Source: Cyclobacteriaceae bacterium (GTDB taxonomy: Bacteria > Bacteroidota > Bacteroidia > Cytophagales > Cyclobacteriaceae). Taken from it: DNA of 64,000 bases. The first letter of the stretch is position 1; each line of letters starts with the position of its first letter. Of this stretch, positions 53,404-61,710 are shown one piece after another. The notes beneath the pieces were generated by a model. The model worked only from the letters and a program-made list of their open reading frames with translations. It had not been told where the DNA came from and did not search any database. The stretch lies in assembly GCA_029858965.1 (NCBI GenBank), contig JAOUDZ010000007.1, positions 1 to 64,000 on the forward strand, in the 5' to 3' direction. Position numbers and translations under genes: made by a program.

Positions 53404-54708
53404 TTACGGAGCCTGCTCATGAACTATCACCCTCACTCTTTTGATTCTGTTACCATCTACCGATTCAATAACAAATGTAAACTGCTCATAATTGATTTGG
53501 TCACCGGCCTTCGGAAATTCACGCTTCAATTCAATGATTAGTCCACCTAAAGATTCACTTTTGCCTTTGACTTCACGGAAAGTTTCTGGTTCTATGTCAA
53601 GTGTTTTGCAGAAATCACGAAGTATTGTTTTTCCATCAAATAGAAAGGTTTTGCTGTCTATTTTCTTGAAGTGGTGCTCAACTTCGTCAAATTCATCATT
53701 GATTTCACCAATTATTTCTTCGATTAGATCCTCTAAGGTTACCAGGCCCGTTGTACCACCATACTCGCCTGTAATGATTGCCATATGCACGCGCTTTTCC
53801 TGAAAATCTTTTAATAATAAATCAATCTTTTTCGTCTCGGAGACAAAGAACCCAGGCCTTAGGAGCGATTGCCATGTGAATCCTGTCTGAATTTCCAGGA
53901 AGGGAAGAAGGTCTTTTATGTACAAGACACCTATAATTGAATCCAGTGTGTTTTCGTAAACTGGAATTCTTGAGAAACCGGATTTGTTAACAAAATCCAT
54001 GAGTTCATCATAGGTTGAATTGGCATTGATCGCAGAGATTTCAGCGCGGTTCCGCATCACCTGCCTTACGGTCAATTTTCCAAAATTGGCAATGCCCTTA
54101 AGGATATCCTGCTCACCTTCGGAAGTTCCCGCTGTATTTGCTACTGTCTCTTTTGCCTGGTCAAGCACATCGGCCGATGGTATTTTCTCTGTCAAATTCC
54201 TGGGCCATAAGGTCTTAAACTTTGAAATTAAGACTGAAACCGGTATCCAGATTGGCATCAATAATTTCCACACCTGAGCGGAAACCAGGGCAAACTGTAT
54301 GTTTTTCTGCCTGCCATATAATTTTGGGAAAAGATCTCCAGTCAGCACAATGGCGAGTGTAATCAAAACAATTATGATCCTTAACGGCCATTCGGTTTCT
54401 CGACCAGCCCATTGAAGAATTGAGATGGTTACAATGGCTAATTTTGCCAGGATGTTCGTAGCAAGGAGGGTGACCAATAATAATTGCGGGTGCTCCAATA
54501 TTTCGACAAGGTCCTGCTCCCTCCTGCTACTGCTGCGCCTGCAACGGTCCAGATCTTTTGATTGAAGCGAAAAGAATGCGGCTTCAGAGGCAGATATTAA
54601 TGCGGAGGTGATTACCAACAAAGCGATAACGATGAGGACAATTGGATGTGATGCATCCAGAACCGCGACGATATTTAGTAATAAGGTTTTACTGGGAGGC
54701 TCGTCCAC
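53404..54708 (-). CDS. gldE: Gliding motility-associated protein GldE (CNNM/CorC-type)
   Basis: The protein has membrane helices in the DUF21/CNNM domain (about 18-140), two CBS motifs (about 190-310, MRNRAEISAINANSTYDELM and HMAIITGEYGGTTGLVTLED), and a C-terminal CorC/HlyC domain. The track start at 54837 would overlap ssb by 107 bases. I choose GTG at 54708 (MDEPPSKTLLLNIVAVL), giving 434 residues and a 22-base gap from ssb. GldE aids GldD in Flavobacterium gliding; it may also take part in divalent cation transport, as CNNM relatives do. Confidence 0.88.
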   Translation of the reverse strand: MDEPPSKTLLLNIVAVLDASHPIVLIVIALLVITSALISASEAAFFSLQSKDLDRCRRSSSRREQDLVEILEHPQLLLVTLLATNILAKLAIVTISILQWAGRETEWPLRIIIVLITLAIVLTGDLFPKLYGRQKNIQFALVSAQVWKLLMPIWIPVSVLISKFKTLWPRNLTEKIPSADVLDQAKETVANTAGTSEGEQDILKGIANFGKLTVRQVMRNRAEISAINANSTYDELMDFVNKSGFSRIPVYENTLDSIIGVLYIKDLLPFLEIQTGFTWQSLLRPGFFVSETKKIDLLLKDFQEKRVHMAIITGEYGGTTGLVTLEDLIEEIIGEINDEFDEVEHHFKKIDSKTFLFDGKTILRDFCKTLDIEPETFREVKGKSESLGGLIIELKREFPKAGDQINYEQFTFVIESVDGNRIKRVRVIVHEQAP

Positions 54709-54730
54709 AAAGGTCAGCGTTGGTGGAACA

Positions 54731-55174
54731 TCAGAACGGCAAATCGTCCGTACTCGTGTCAGCAGCAGCGTTTGCCCGGACATTGTCCGATGAGCTGGGC
54801 TCAGCAGGAGAATAACCCGATCCTGAGTTTCCGCCACTACTTCCTTTGGTAGAAAGCATGGTCATATTATCTGCCACAACTTCAGTGGTGTAGCGTGTAA
54901 CCCCTTCTTTTTCCCATGAGCGAGTACGCAACTTTCCTTCAATATAAACCATATCCCCTTTGTGAAGATATTTTTGGGCGATTTCCGCAAGCGAACGCCA
55001 GACTACGATGTTATGCCATTCAGTAACCTCTTTCTTTTCTCCAGTAGTTCTGTCTTTATAGCTTTCTGACGTCGCCAATGTGAAGTTGGCTACAGTAGCT
55101 CCGTTTTCTAAATTCCTTACTTCAGGGTCTTTCCCTAACCGACCCACTAAAATAGCTTTGTTTACGCCTGACAT
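54731..55174 (-). CDS. ssb: Single-stranded DNA-binding protein
   Basis: From the ATG at 55174 ([20 protein letters not shown]) the protein has 147 residues, an OB fold over about 1-110 ([39 protein letters not shown]). A glycine- and serine-rich linker is followed by the acidic tail DDLPF that contacts repair proteins. It protects single-stranded DNA. The track start at 55243 is too long. A TATTTTTG (minus strand) at 55221-55228 could be its own -7 element inside the short mutY gap. Confidence 0.94.
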   Translation of the reverse strand: MSGVNKAILVGRLGKDPEVRNLENGATVANFTLATSESYKDRTTGEKKEVTEWHNIVVWRSLAEIAQKYLHKGDMVYIEGKLRTRSWEKEGVTRYTTEVVADNMTMLSTKGSSGGNSGSGYSPAEPSSSDNVRANAAADTSTDDLPF

Positions 55175-55243
55175 ATCTGATGTTTTGTTTACAAATAACG
55201 ACTCTCTTAACTGAGAAAAACAAAAATACCAATCTTCGCTCAA

Positions 55244-56305
55244 CTATAAAAGGTGGCTGTCAGTCAAAAATCTGCTAATTAGGACAGGTTTGGGTATTTC
55301 AGCAATTTTCCTAGGTGAATAAAATTTGGAGCCGTCTTTTGACAAATTGGATAATCCATGCCGTGGGACGAGTATGAACTTTGAAAGTATAAGCTGGTGG
55401 GTCAGCGCATGTTTATATAACCTGGAAACTTTGATCGCATCATACCGGATCCCCATTTGATGTATTGTGTTGAGCTGGACAATAAGATCCTGAATTTTGG
55501 TTGGTTTGGACTTTTCGATGAGGAAGAAATCATATAGACCATGCCAGATATCCTTTTCCTCTCTTTTTTTCATCAATATTGATTTCCCCTTCTGTATTAC
55601 CAGATAATAGAAGTATCGCTTCCTGGGTGCCTTAAGTTTTGCTTTGACGGGTAATGCGTATTGCAAGTTATTGCGGGCAGCAAAACAATTGGAGCTAAAT
55701 ATACAATGATCGCATGAGGGATTTTTAGGCGTGCAGTGCAGGGCCCCAAACTCCATTATGGCCTGGTTATAAAGATCTGGGCGGCTCTTGCTGATGAGCT
55801 TGCCCGCCACCTTACCGAAGATTTTCTTTCCATCCGGGCTATTGATCTCTTTATCAATCCCAAAAACTCTTGACAATACGCGAAAGACATTTCCATCAAC
55901 GACCGCCACACGTTCCTTGAAAGAAATGGATGCAATTGCCGCGGCAGTATAATCACCTATCCCGCGAAGTTTTTTCAGGGATTCAAAGCCTTTGGGAAAA
56001 ACGCCCCCATGATTATTGACCACTTCCTGTGCGCATTTATAAAGATTTCTCGCTCTTGTGTAATAACCCAGTCCTTGCCACAGGCGAAGCACATCTTGCT
56101 CAGATGCGGCGGCTAGTGACACCACGGTAGGAAATTTTTCTACAAATTTTAAATAGTAGGGTAAACCTTGTCCTACGCGTGTTTGCTGTAGGATAATTTC
56201 AGAAAGCCAGATCTTATAGGGGTCCTTTGTCTCCCTCCAGGGAAGATCCCGCTTGTTAAGTTCATACCATTTAACGACTTTATCGGAAAAATATCGCGTG
56301 TCCAT
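55244..56305 (-). CDS. mutY: A/G-specific adenine glycosylase MutY
   Basis: The 353 residues contain the HhH-GPD fold: LSEIILQQTRVGQGLPYY near 34, LWQGLGYYTRARNL near 71, the helix-hairpin-helix LKKLRGIGDYTAAAIASI near 107, and the catalytic aspartate in VAVVDGNVFRVLSR near 137. The iron-sulfur motif CX6CX2CX5C (CTPKNPSCDHCIFSSNC) is near 191. A NUDIX-like domain at the C-terminus recognises 8-oxoguanine. It removes adenine mispaired with 8-oxoG. It begins the mutY-ssb-gldE-gldD series and diverges from HU. Confidence 0.95.
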   Translation of the reverse strand: MDTRYFSDKVVKWYELNKRDLPWRETKDPYKIWLSEIILQQTRVGQGLPYYLKFVEKFPTVVSLAAASEQDVLRLWQGLGYYTRARNLYKCAQEVVNNHGGVFPKGFESLKKLRGIGDYTAAAIASISFKERVAVVDGNVFRVLSRVFGIDKEINSPDGKKIFGKVAGKLISKSRPDLYNQAIMEFGALHCTPKNPSCDHCIFSSNCFAARNNLQYALPVKAKLKAPRKRYFYYLVIQKGKSILMKKREEKDIWHGLYDFFLIEKSKPTKIQDLIVQLNTIHQMGIRYDAIKVSRLYKHALTHQLILSKFILVPRHGLSNLSKDGSKFYSPRKIAEIPKPVLISRFLTDSHLL

Positions 56306-56359
56306 CTTGCTGATTATCAGATTTTTTCAATATTCTTTTTTAATTATAGGGGTAGCATT

Positions 56360-56367
56360 TAAATTTG
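56360..56367 (+). promoter_or_regulatory. -7 element of the HU gene
   Basis: TAAATTTG fits TAnnTTTG and lies 36 bases before the HU GTG start. No TTG occurs at the ideal -33 place. Its position shows that the TTG at 56365 used in the track cannot be the start. Confidence 0.5.
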
Positions 56368-56403
56368 GCCACCCGAAAAAATTTCGACCTTAAACATAAC
56401 ACT

Positions 56404-56709
56404 GTGACGAAAGCAGACATTATTAACGAAATCGCTGAAAAGACCGGAGTTGACAAAGCTGATGTCACTGCATCAGTAGAAGCATTCTTCAGCGTTGTTA
56501 AATCATCCATGTCAAATGGTAATAACATCTACATCCGTGGTTTCGGCAGCTTCATTAACAAGAAGCGAAAGAAAAAGATCGCCCGCAACATCTCTCGCAA
56601 TACTGCCTTGGTAATCGATGAACATTTTGTGCCTAGTTTTAAGCCCGCTAAGATCTTTGTCAATAAGATCAAGAACAGTGACAAGGTTAAGCAACTGGAA
56701 GTAAAGTAG
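56404..56709 (+). CDS. HU family DNA-binding protein
   Basis: The 101-residue protein starts at GTG 56404 (MTKADIINEIAEKTGVDKAD), the exact family start. The HU/IHF body has VEAFFSVVKSSMSNGNNIYIRGFGSFINKKR near 25-55, then the basic arm (KKKIARNISRNTALVIDEH) and PSFKPAKIFVNKIK. It bends and compacts DNA. The GTG start is chosen over TTG at 56365 because this lies within the predicted promoter. Downstream is a TPR gene after 68 bases. Confidence 0.92.
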   Translation: MTKADIINEIAEKTGVDKADVTASVEAFFSVVKSSMSNGNNIYIRGFGSFINKKRKKKIARNISRNTALVIDEHFVPSFKPAKIFVNKIKNSDKVKQLEVK

Positions 56710-56777
56710 GGTTATTGGCTCTTGGGTACTAAAGTTGTTTCAGGAGTGGCGCAAAATGAGCGCTTTTCCAGCTATTT

Positions 56778-57587
56778 ATGCTAAAAACAAGGATTATATT
56801 AATTGCCGCCAGTGCCATCCTAATCTGGCTTATCTTCCTGTTGCCAAAAGTAGTGGTGGATAACGAGGATGAATTGGGAAATAATACTGCCGATTCGAGC
56901 TCGTTGCAAACAAACAGCCACCCACCTGCGCCGAAGGAGATTCTAGCCGGTATCCGAGATCTTAGGCTTCAAATCCGAGAAAGTACGGCGAATGAAAAAA
57001 ATGCTATCTTTGCCGACTCTTTATCAGACCTATACCAAATTGCCGGAAAATCTGACAGTTCGGCTTGGTTTGCTGAAGAAGCTGCGAAGTTCTTCAATAA
57101 TGTTGGAAGTTGGATCAAGGCCGGTGATCAGTTTTACCAGGCTTACACCCTTGCCCTTGATCAGCCAAAGCAAAATTATTTTGCTGAGAAGACCCGCGAG
57201 TATTACGAAAAGGTGCTGGATGAAGATCCAGACAACTTGGATGTAAAGACTAAGATGGCCATGACTTATCTTAGTTCTCAAAGTCCGATGCTGGGTATAA
57301 CCATGCTCAGGGAAGTATTGGGAACCGATCCAAATAATGAGTTGGCTCTTTTTAACCTGGGGATGCTTTCTATTCAATCCGGCCAATATGACAAAGCCGT
57401 GGAACGTTTAGAAGCATTGGTTAAGATCAACCCAGCGCATGTACAGGGTCACTTGTTGCTTGGCATTGCTTTAATGAATACTGATGAAAGACTTAGGGCA
57501 AGGGCAGAATTTGAAAAAGTGAAACAAATGGATAGGGACCCAGCTGTACAAGCTACAGTAGATTCTTATCTGAAGGATTTAAAATAA
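56778..57587 (+). CDS. Tetratricopeptide repeat membrane-anchored protein
   Basis: The 269-residue product has an N-terminal membrane anchor (about 5-25, IILIAASAILIWLIFLLPKVVV) and a linker of serine and proline. TPR repeats run from about 75 to the end, for example AAKFFNNVGSWIKAGDQFYQAYTLA, EYYEKVLDEDPDNLDVKTKMAMTYL and KAVERLEALVKINPAHVQGHLLLGIAL. It should act as a protein-binding scaffold in the periplasm. No partner is known. It sits between HU and the small basic protein gene, a conserved order in this phylum. Confidence 0.87.
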   Translation: MLKTRIILIAASAILIWLIFLLPKVVVDNEDELGNNTADSSSLQTNSHPPAPKEILAGIRDLRLQIRESTANEKNAIFADSLSDLYQIAGKSDSSAWFAEEAAKFFNNVGSWIKAGDQFYQAYTLALDQPKQNYFAEKTREYYEKVLDEDPDNLDVKTKMAMTYLSSQSPMLGITMLREVLGTDPNNELALFNLGMLSIQSGQYDKAVERLEALVKINPAHVQGHLLLGIALMNTDERLRARAEFEKVKQMDRDPAVQATVDSYLKDLK

Positions 57588-57666
57588 TTGTTTAACCACT
57601 CCCGCGTCACCGGCAAGGATAAATCCCAGACGGGGCAATGGAGTAAAAAAATTAAAAAAATCATAT

Positions 57667-57756
57667 ATGCCAAGCGGAAAAAAAAGAAAGAAGCACAAAA
57701 TGGCAACGCACAAGCGGAAGAAGCGTCTAAGAAAGAATAGGCACAAAAAGAAATAA
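57667..57756 (+). CDS. 29-residue AURKAIP1/COX24 (mS38-like) basic protein
   Basis: This is missing from the ORF track for length. ATG at 57667 opens MPSGKKRKKHKMATHKRKKR and the protein ends in RLRKNRHKKK, so more than half of its residues are lysine, arginine or histidine. It matches the small AURKAIP1/COX24 family that is related to mitochondrial mS38 and actinobacterial bS22. A role as a small ribosomal subunit protein is likely by family. It lies 71 bases before rng, as in other Bacteroidota, and A-rich sequence precedes it. Confidence 0.85.
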   Translation: MPSGKKRKKHKMATHKRKKRLRKNRHKKK

Positions 57757-57826
57757 TCGGGTCTCTGATTAATTTGCTGGCATTTTGCCAGTCTGTACAC
57801 ATCGTTTATTTTAATCCAAAAGTGTT

Positions 57827-59380
57827 TTGAGTAATGAACTAATTATTAGTGCCACTCAGGACGGATGTCGTATAGCCCTTCTCAAAGACAAGACGCTTGT
57901 AGAATTCCACAATGAGGAAGAAGGAAGTAAGTTTACAGTAGGCGATATTTATCTGGGCACCGTAAAAAAGGTTGTTCAGGGACTCAATGCAGCATTCATT
58001 GATGTTGGCTACGATAAAGACGCTTTTCTTCATTACCTTGATCTTGGTGCAAAGTACAGTTCACTTCAAAAGTTCACCAAACTTGTACTGGCAAAGAAGA
58101 TTAAAGGTGGAAAATTAGACAGATTTAGGCCGGAACCGGACATTGACAAACATGGGAAAATCACCCAGCAATTGTCTAAAGGTCAGTTAATCCCCGTTCA
58201 AATCGTCAAAGAGCCAATTTCAACGAAAGGGCCACGATTATCCTGTGAGTTATCCCTGGCCGGGAGATACCTGGTATTGGTGCCATTTGCCAATGCTGTA
58301 AGCGTATCCAAGAAAATTACGAGTGGGGAAGAACGCAAGCGTCTACTTCGCCTTATTCAATCCATCAAACCTGAAAATTTCGGCGTAATTATCCGCACCG
58401 TTGCGGAAGGCAAGGAAGTAGCAGAACTTGATCGCGATCTGCGTACTATGGTTAAAACCTGGGAGGAGGGCATGGAGCGTTTAGCAAATGCAGCGCCATC
58501 TGAAAAAATTATCGGAGAGTTGGATAAGACATCGTCATTGTTGCGCGATATGCTTAACGAATCCTTTGACAATGTGCACATCGACGATAAGAAAATATTT
58601 GAAGATGTTAAGACCTATATCCGGACGATCGCACCTGAGAAGGAAAAGATCGTAAAGCTATACACCGGGAAGTCGAAGATCTTTGAACACTATGGAATTG
58701 AACGACAAATAAAATCTGCTTTTGGGCAAACCGTGAGTCTTAAGGCTGGAGGATACCTGATCATTGAGCATACTGAAGCGTTGCATGTAATTGATGTGAA
58801 CAGTGGCAATAAATCCAACCGGGAGGAAAATCAGGAGACAACAGCGCTTTCTGTCAATATGGAGGCGGCGAAAGAAATGGCCAGACAACTGAGGCTGCGG
58901 GATATGGGGGGGATAATTGTTGTCGACTTCATTGATATGAAGAACCCCGATAACAAGAAGCTTATCTTCAAAATCATGAAAGATGAGATGGCAGACGACA
59001 AGGCAAAATCCACTGTATTGCCGCTTTCAAAATTTGGATTGATGCAAATCACGCGGGAGCGCGTGCGTCCCCAAATGAATATTGCGACAAAGGAAGTTTG
59101 TCCTGCATGCAACGGTACCGGAAAGATTACGGCATCGATCCTGGTCTCGGATCTAATCGAGAAGAATATCGAGCATTTATTGGTCAAGCAAAATGAAAAA
59201 AATCTGGTTTTAGCCGTTCATCCTTACTTGCATGCCTACTTTACCCAAGGTTTAATATCACAACGTATGCGCTGGTATTTTAATTATAAACGGTGGGTAG
59301 GATTAGTGAAGGATACCTCTATGGCCATAATGGAATATAAATTCCTGAACAAAGAGGGTGAGGAGATTCAGTTGACTTGA
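57827..59380 (+). CDS. rng: Ribonuclease E/G family protein
   Basis: The 517-residue enzyme has an S1-like RNA-binding part at about 35-130 (YLGTVKKVVQGLNAAFIDVGYDKDAFLH) and the DNase I-like catalytic region with metal aspartates in HVIDVNSGN near 323 and IVVDFIDM near 365. The zinc-link CPACNGTG is near 425. RNase E/G cuts single-stranded RNA in 16S rRNA maturation and mRNA decay. It lacks the long E. coli RNase E scaffold and so is of RNase G size. The start is TTG at 57827 (MSNELIISATQDG), the expected family start. A hairpin terminator follows. Confidence 0.94.
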   Translation: MSNELIISATQDGCRIALLKDKTLVEFHNEEEGSKFTVGDIYLGTVKKVVQGLNAAFIDVGYDKDAFLHYLDLGAKYSSLQKFTKLVLAKKIKGGKLDRFRPEPDIDKHGKITQQLSKGQLIPVQIVKEPISTKGPRLSCELSLAGRYLVLVPFANAVSVSKKITSGEERKRLLRLIQSIKPENFGVIIRTVAEGKEVAELDRDLRTMVKTWEEGMERLANAAPSEKIIGELDKTSSLLRDMLNESFDNVHIDDKKIFEDVKTYIRTIAPEKEKIVKLYTGKSKIFEHYGIERQIKSAFGQTVSLKAGGYLIIEHTEALHVIDVNSGNKSNREENQETTALSVNMEAAKEMARQLRLRDMGGIIVVDFIDMKNPDNKKLIFKIMKDEMADDKAKSTVLPLSKFGLMQITRERVRPQMNIATKEVCPACNGTGKITASILVSDLIEKNIEHLLVKQNEKNLVLAVHPYLHAYFTQGLISQRMRWYFNYKRWVGLVKDTSMAIMEYKFLNKEGEEIQLT

Positions 59381-59405
59381 TTCTATGATGAATAAAGCAA
59401 TATAG

Positions 59406-59437
59406 AGGAGGCATTATTTCATGTCTCCTTTTATTTT
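59406..59437 (+). terminator. Rho-independent terminator after rng
   Basis: AGGAGGCAT and ATGTCTCCT pair over 9 positions (one G-U) around a 6-base loop and run into TTTATTTTG. It lies 25 bases past the rng stop and closes the HU-TPR-mS38-rng series. Confidence 0.75.
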
Positions 59438-59474
59438 GTCCTTATGGGTTCAGGGATTCCATTAACCAGTGATT

Positions 59475-60029
59475 TTACACTGTCATGATTTCAATCTCTT
59501 TCTTTTTCATGAAGGCATCTATTTTAGAAATGAAGTCGTTGGTCATTTCTTGAACCGAGTCTTCAGCGTTTTTTATATCATCTTCAGAAGCCCCTTTGAT
59601 TTTTTTCAAATGCTCATTCGTTTCCTTGCGGATATTGCGAATGCTTATCCTACCATGTTCGCATTCATGGCCAACCTGTTTTACAAGCTGCTTTCGCCTT
59701 TCTTCAGTTAGTATTGGAACGTTGATGATGACTTGTTGTCCATCGTTTTGCGGATTCAGTCCCAGGTTTGCATTTGTGATAGCTTTTTCAATTTCAGGTA
59801 TAATATTCTTCTCCCAGGGTTTGATGAAGATGGTGCGCGCATCTGGCGTAGTAAGTGACGACACCTGGTTTAGCGGCGTCATTGCACCATAGTAGGAAAC
59901 CATCACACCATCAAGCATGGCAGGATTGGCTTTGCCGGCCCTGATCTTTGTGAGTTCGTGCGCTACATGATTAAGACCTTTGTTCATAAGGTCCATGGCT
60001 TCTTCCAGGTATAACTGTATTTCATCCAT
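59475..60029 (-). CDS. frr: Ribosome recycling factor
   Basis: The 184-residue protein has the RRF pattern: MNKGLNHVAHELTKIRAGKANPAML at the start, MVSYYGAMTPLNQVSSLTTPDARTI in the middle, and the second helical domain with EERRKQLVKQVGHECEHGRISIRNIRKETNE. With EF-G it splits the ribosome after termination. The length is typical. It follows pyrH after 62 bases, the well-known pyrH-frr pair. Confidence 0.96.
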   Translation of the reverse strand: MDEIQLYLEEAMDLMNKGLNHVAHELTKIRAGKANPAMLDGVMVSYYGAMTPLNQVSSLTTPDARTIFIKPWEKNIIPEIEKAITNANLGLNPQNDGQQVIINVPILTEERRKQLVKQVGHECEHGRISIRNIRKETNEHLKKIKGASEDDIKNAEDSVQEMTNDFISKIDAFMKKKEIEIMTV

Positions 60030-60091
60030 GATTATAGACGTTAGACTTGAGATTTTTTATTTGCTTGGGGTTCTGCATAGTAACTTCCGCA

Positions 60092-60799
60092 TTAGCTAAT
60101 TAGGGTTCCCGCCTCTTCACCATTCGCAATCTTGAGGAGATTACCTTTCTTATTCATGTCAAAAACAATGATTGGTAATTTGTTTTCCATACACAACGTA
60201 AAGGCCGTCATATCCATAATATTTAAGTTTCTTTCATAGGCCTCCTGAAAAGACAATGTCTTATAGCGAACTGCATCTGGAAATTTTTCCGGATCTTTAT
60301 TGTAGACTCCGTCAACGCGTGTTCCTTTTAACACGATATCTGCCTGTACTTCAATGGCGCGCAAACTCGCAGTGGAATCGGTAGTAAAATATGGATTCCC
60401 AATCCCCGCCCCAAAGATCACTATTCGCCCCTTTTCAAGATGCCGGATCGCTCGGCGCCTGATGAAAGGTTCGCAAACTTGCTCCATCTTGATCCCTGCC
60501 ATCAGCCGGGTGTACAAACCATGGCGTTCCAGAGCGCTCTGCAAAGCCATTGCATTGATTACCGTTGCGAGCATACCCATATAATCTCCCTGTACCCGAT
60601 CAATCCCCAGGGACTCAGCCTGGCCTCCTCTAAAAATATTTCCACCTCCAATCACAATCGCAAGTTCTACCTTTTGGTCTCTCAGCGTCTGGATTTCTGC
60701 ACAATACTGCTCCAGCATTATCGGATCGATATTCGTGCTCTTGCTGGGTCCCTGTAAAGCTTCTCCGCTGAGTTTGAGAAGGATGCGTTTGTATTTCAT
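60092..60799 (-). CDS. pyrH: UMP kinase
   Basis: The 235-residue amino acid kinase fold protein phosphorylates UMP to UDP. It has [14 protein letters not shown] at the start, [30 protein letters not shown] near 48-78, and the nucleotide region [22 protein letters not shown] near 135. The C-terminal [24 protein letters not shown] is standard. It forms an operon with frr. Regulation by UTP and GTP is known in the family. Confidence 0.96.
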   Translation of the reverse strand: MKYKRILLKLSGEALQGPSKSTNIDPIMLEQYCAEIQTLRDQKVELAIVIGGGNIFRGGQAESLGIDRVQGDYMGMLATVINAMALQSALERHGLYTRLMAGIKMEQVCEPFIRRRAIRHLEKGRIVIFGAGIGNPYFTTDSTASLRAIEVQADIVLKGTRVDGVYNKDPEKFPDAVRYKTLSFQEAYERNLNIMDMTAFTLCMENKLPIIVFDMNKKGNLLKIANGEEAGTLIS

Positions 60800-60904
60800 T
60801 CAAGATATTATTAAAAGTGTCGCAATATATTCAGAACCCTTAAGGATTGGAAAACAAGAGGCCGCAAAATCCGATCTGAAAACTAAATAATCTCTCGTGG
60901 AAAT

Positions 60905-61399
60905 TCAAAACTCAATCAACACCTGGTTCTTTTCAACGCTGTCACCCTTTCTCACCTTCACGGACTTAACTGTTCCTTCCCCGCTGGCCTTAATAATATT
61001 CTCCATTTTCATTGCCTCAAGTATGAGTAATGCATCACCAGGGGAGACTGTGTCTCCCGGTTGCACCCGGAGGTCTATAATCAGTCCAGGCATGGGGGCC
61101 TTTATCGTATTAATCTTTCCGGCCACTGGGCTGTTCAGTCCCATCTTTTCAAGGAGCATGTCAAATTTGTCTTTGACGTTCACCGCATAAATTCTACCAT
61201 TTATCTTAAGTGAAAATGATTTGGTAGCAGAATCCATATTTACTACTTCAGCGTTGTAGCTTTTGTTGCCAGACAGAATGTGGAAATATCCATCCGAAAT
61301 TTCCACGAGGTTCCAATCCAGCGGAGTACTATTTACTTGTATACCCGATTCATTAACCGTGATCTCAAAGGAACTATTATTCACCGAAGCTTTGTACAT
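60905..61399 (-). CDS. Biotin carboxyl carrier-type protein
   Basis: The 164 residues include a biotinyl/lipoyl domain at the C-terminus with the biotinylation motif EAMKMEN near 130, flanked by APMPGLIIDLRVQPGDTVSPGD and GTVKSVKVRKGDSVEKNQVLI. The N-terminal half (MYKASVNNSSFEITVNES...) is beta-rich and typical for carriers of acyl-CoA carboxylases or oxaloacetate decarboxylase-like enzymes in Bacteroidota. The carboxylase and transferase partners are not in the window. It lies 105 bases upstream of pyrH. Confidence 0.9.
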   Translation of the reverse strand: MYKASVNNSSFEITVNESGIQVNSTPLDWNLVEISDGYFHILSGNKSYNAEVVNMDSATKSFSLKINGRIYAVNVKDKFDMLLEKMGLNSPVAGKINTIKAPMPGLIIDLRVQPGDTVSPGDALLILEAMKMENIIKASGEGTVKSVKVRKGDSVEKNQVLIEF

Positions 61400-61558
61400 G
61401 AATGGCTGTATAGGTTATCCATAAAGGTGCAAATTTTAATCCTTCAAAATATCAGAAAAGAAAATAAAGTGTTCCGGCAGCCAAGGGCCTGGAGGAAAAT
61501 CAAATGGATGCTTCCAAAAGTATTTGAGAAAAAATGGCCATACTAAGAAATGTGCGCT

Positions 61559-61566
61559 TACCTTTG
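61559..61566 (+). promoter_or_regulatory. -7 element ahead of the TPP riboswitch
   Basis: TACCTTTG matches TAnnTTTG. Transcription would start near 61571, right before the riboswitch. No good TTG lies at -33, so the promoter is only moderately supported. Confidence 0.45.
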
Positions 61567-61576
61567 GGAGTCAAAG

Positions 61577-61660
61577 ACAAGGGGTGCCATAAAACAACGG
61601 GCTGAGATTATACCCAAAGAACCTGATGCCGGTAATGCGGCCGAAGGGAAGGCAAGGTTG
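61577..61660 (+). promoter_or_regulatory. TPP (thiamin pyrophosphate) riboswitch
   Basis: The thi-box core is complete in order: GGGGTGCC, CTGAGATTATACCC, AACCTGAT, the P5 arm GCCGGTAATGCGGC and CGAAGGGAA. P2 (GGGGT with ACCC), P4 and P5 pair well. The outer P1 helix is poor: only isolated pairs form where GACU/AGUC is expected. It lies 50 bases before the TonB-dependent receptor ATG, so the sensor probably lowers expression when thiamin pyrophosphate is abundant, by hiding the start or by termination. Confidence 0.9.
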
Positions 61661-61710
61661 AACGTAAGCGGGTACATTCCCCTGTGTGCTGCAAGTTTAA
61701 ACCAATAAAA

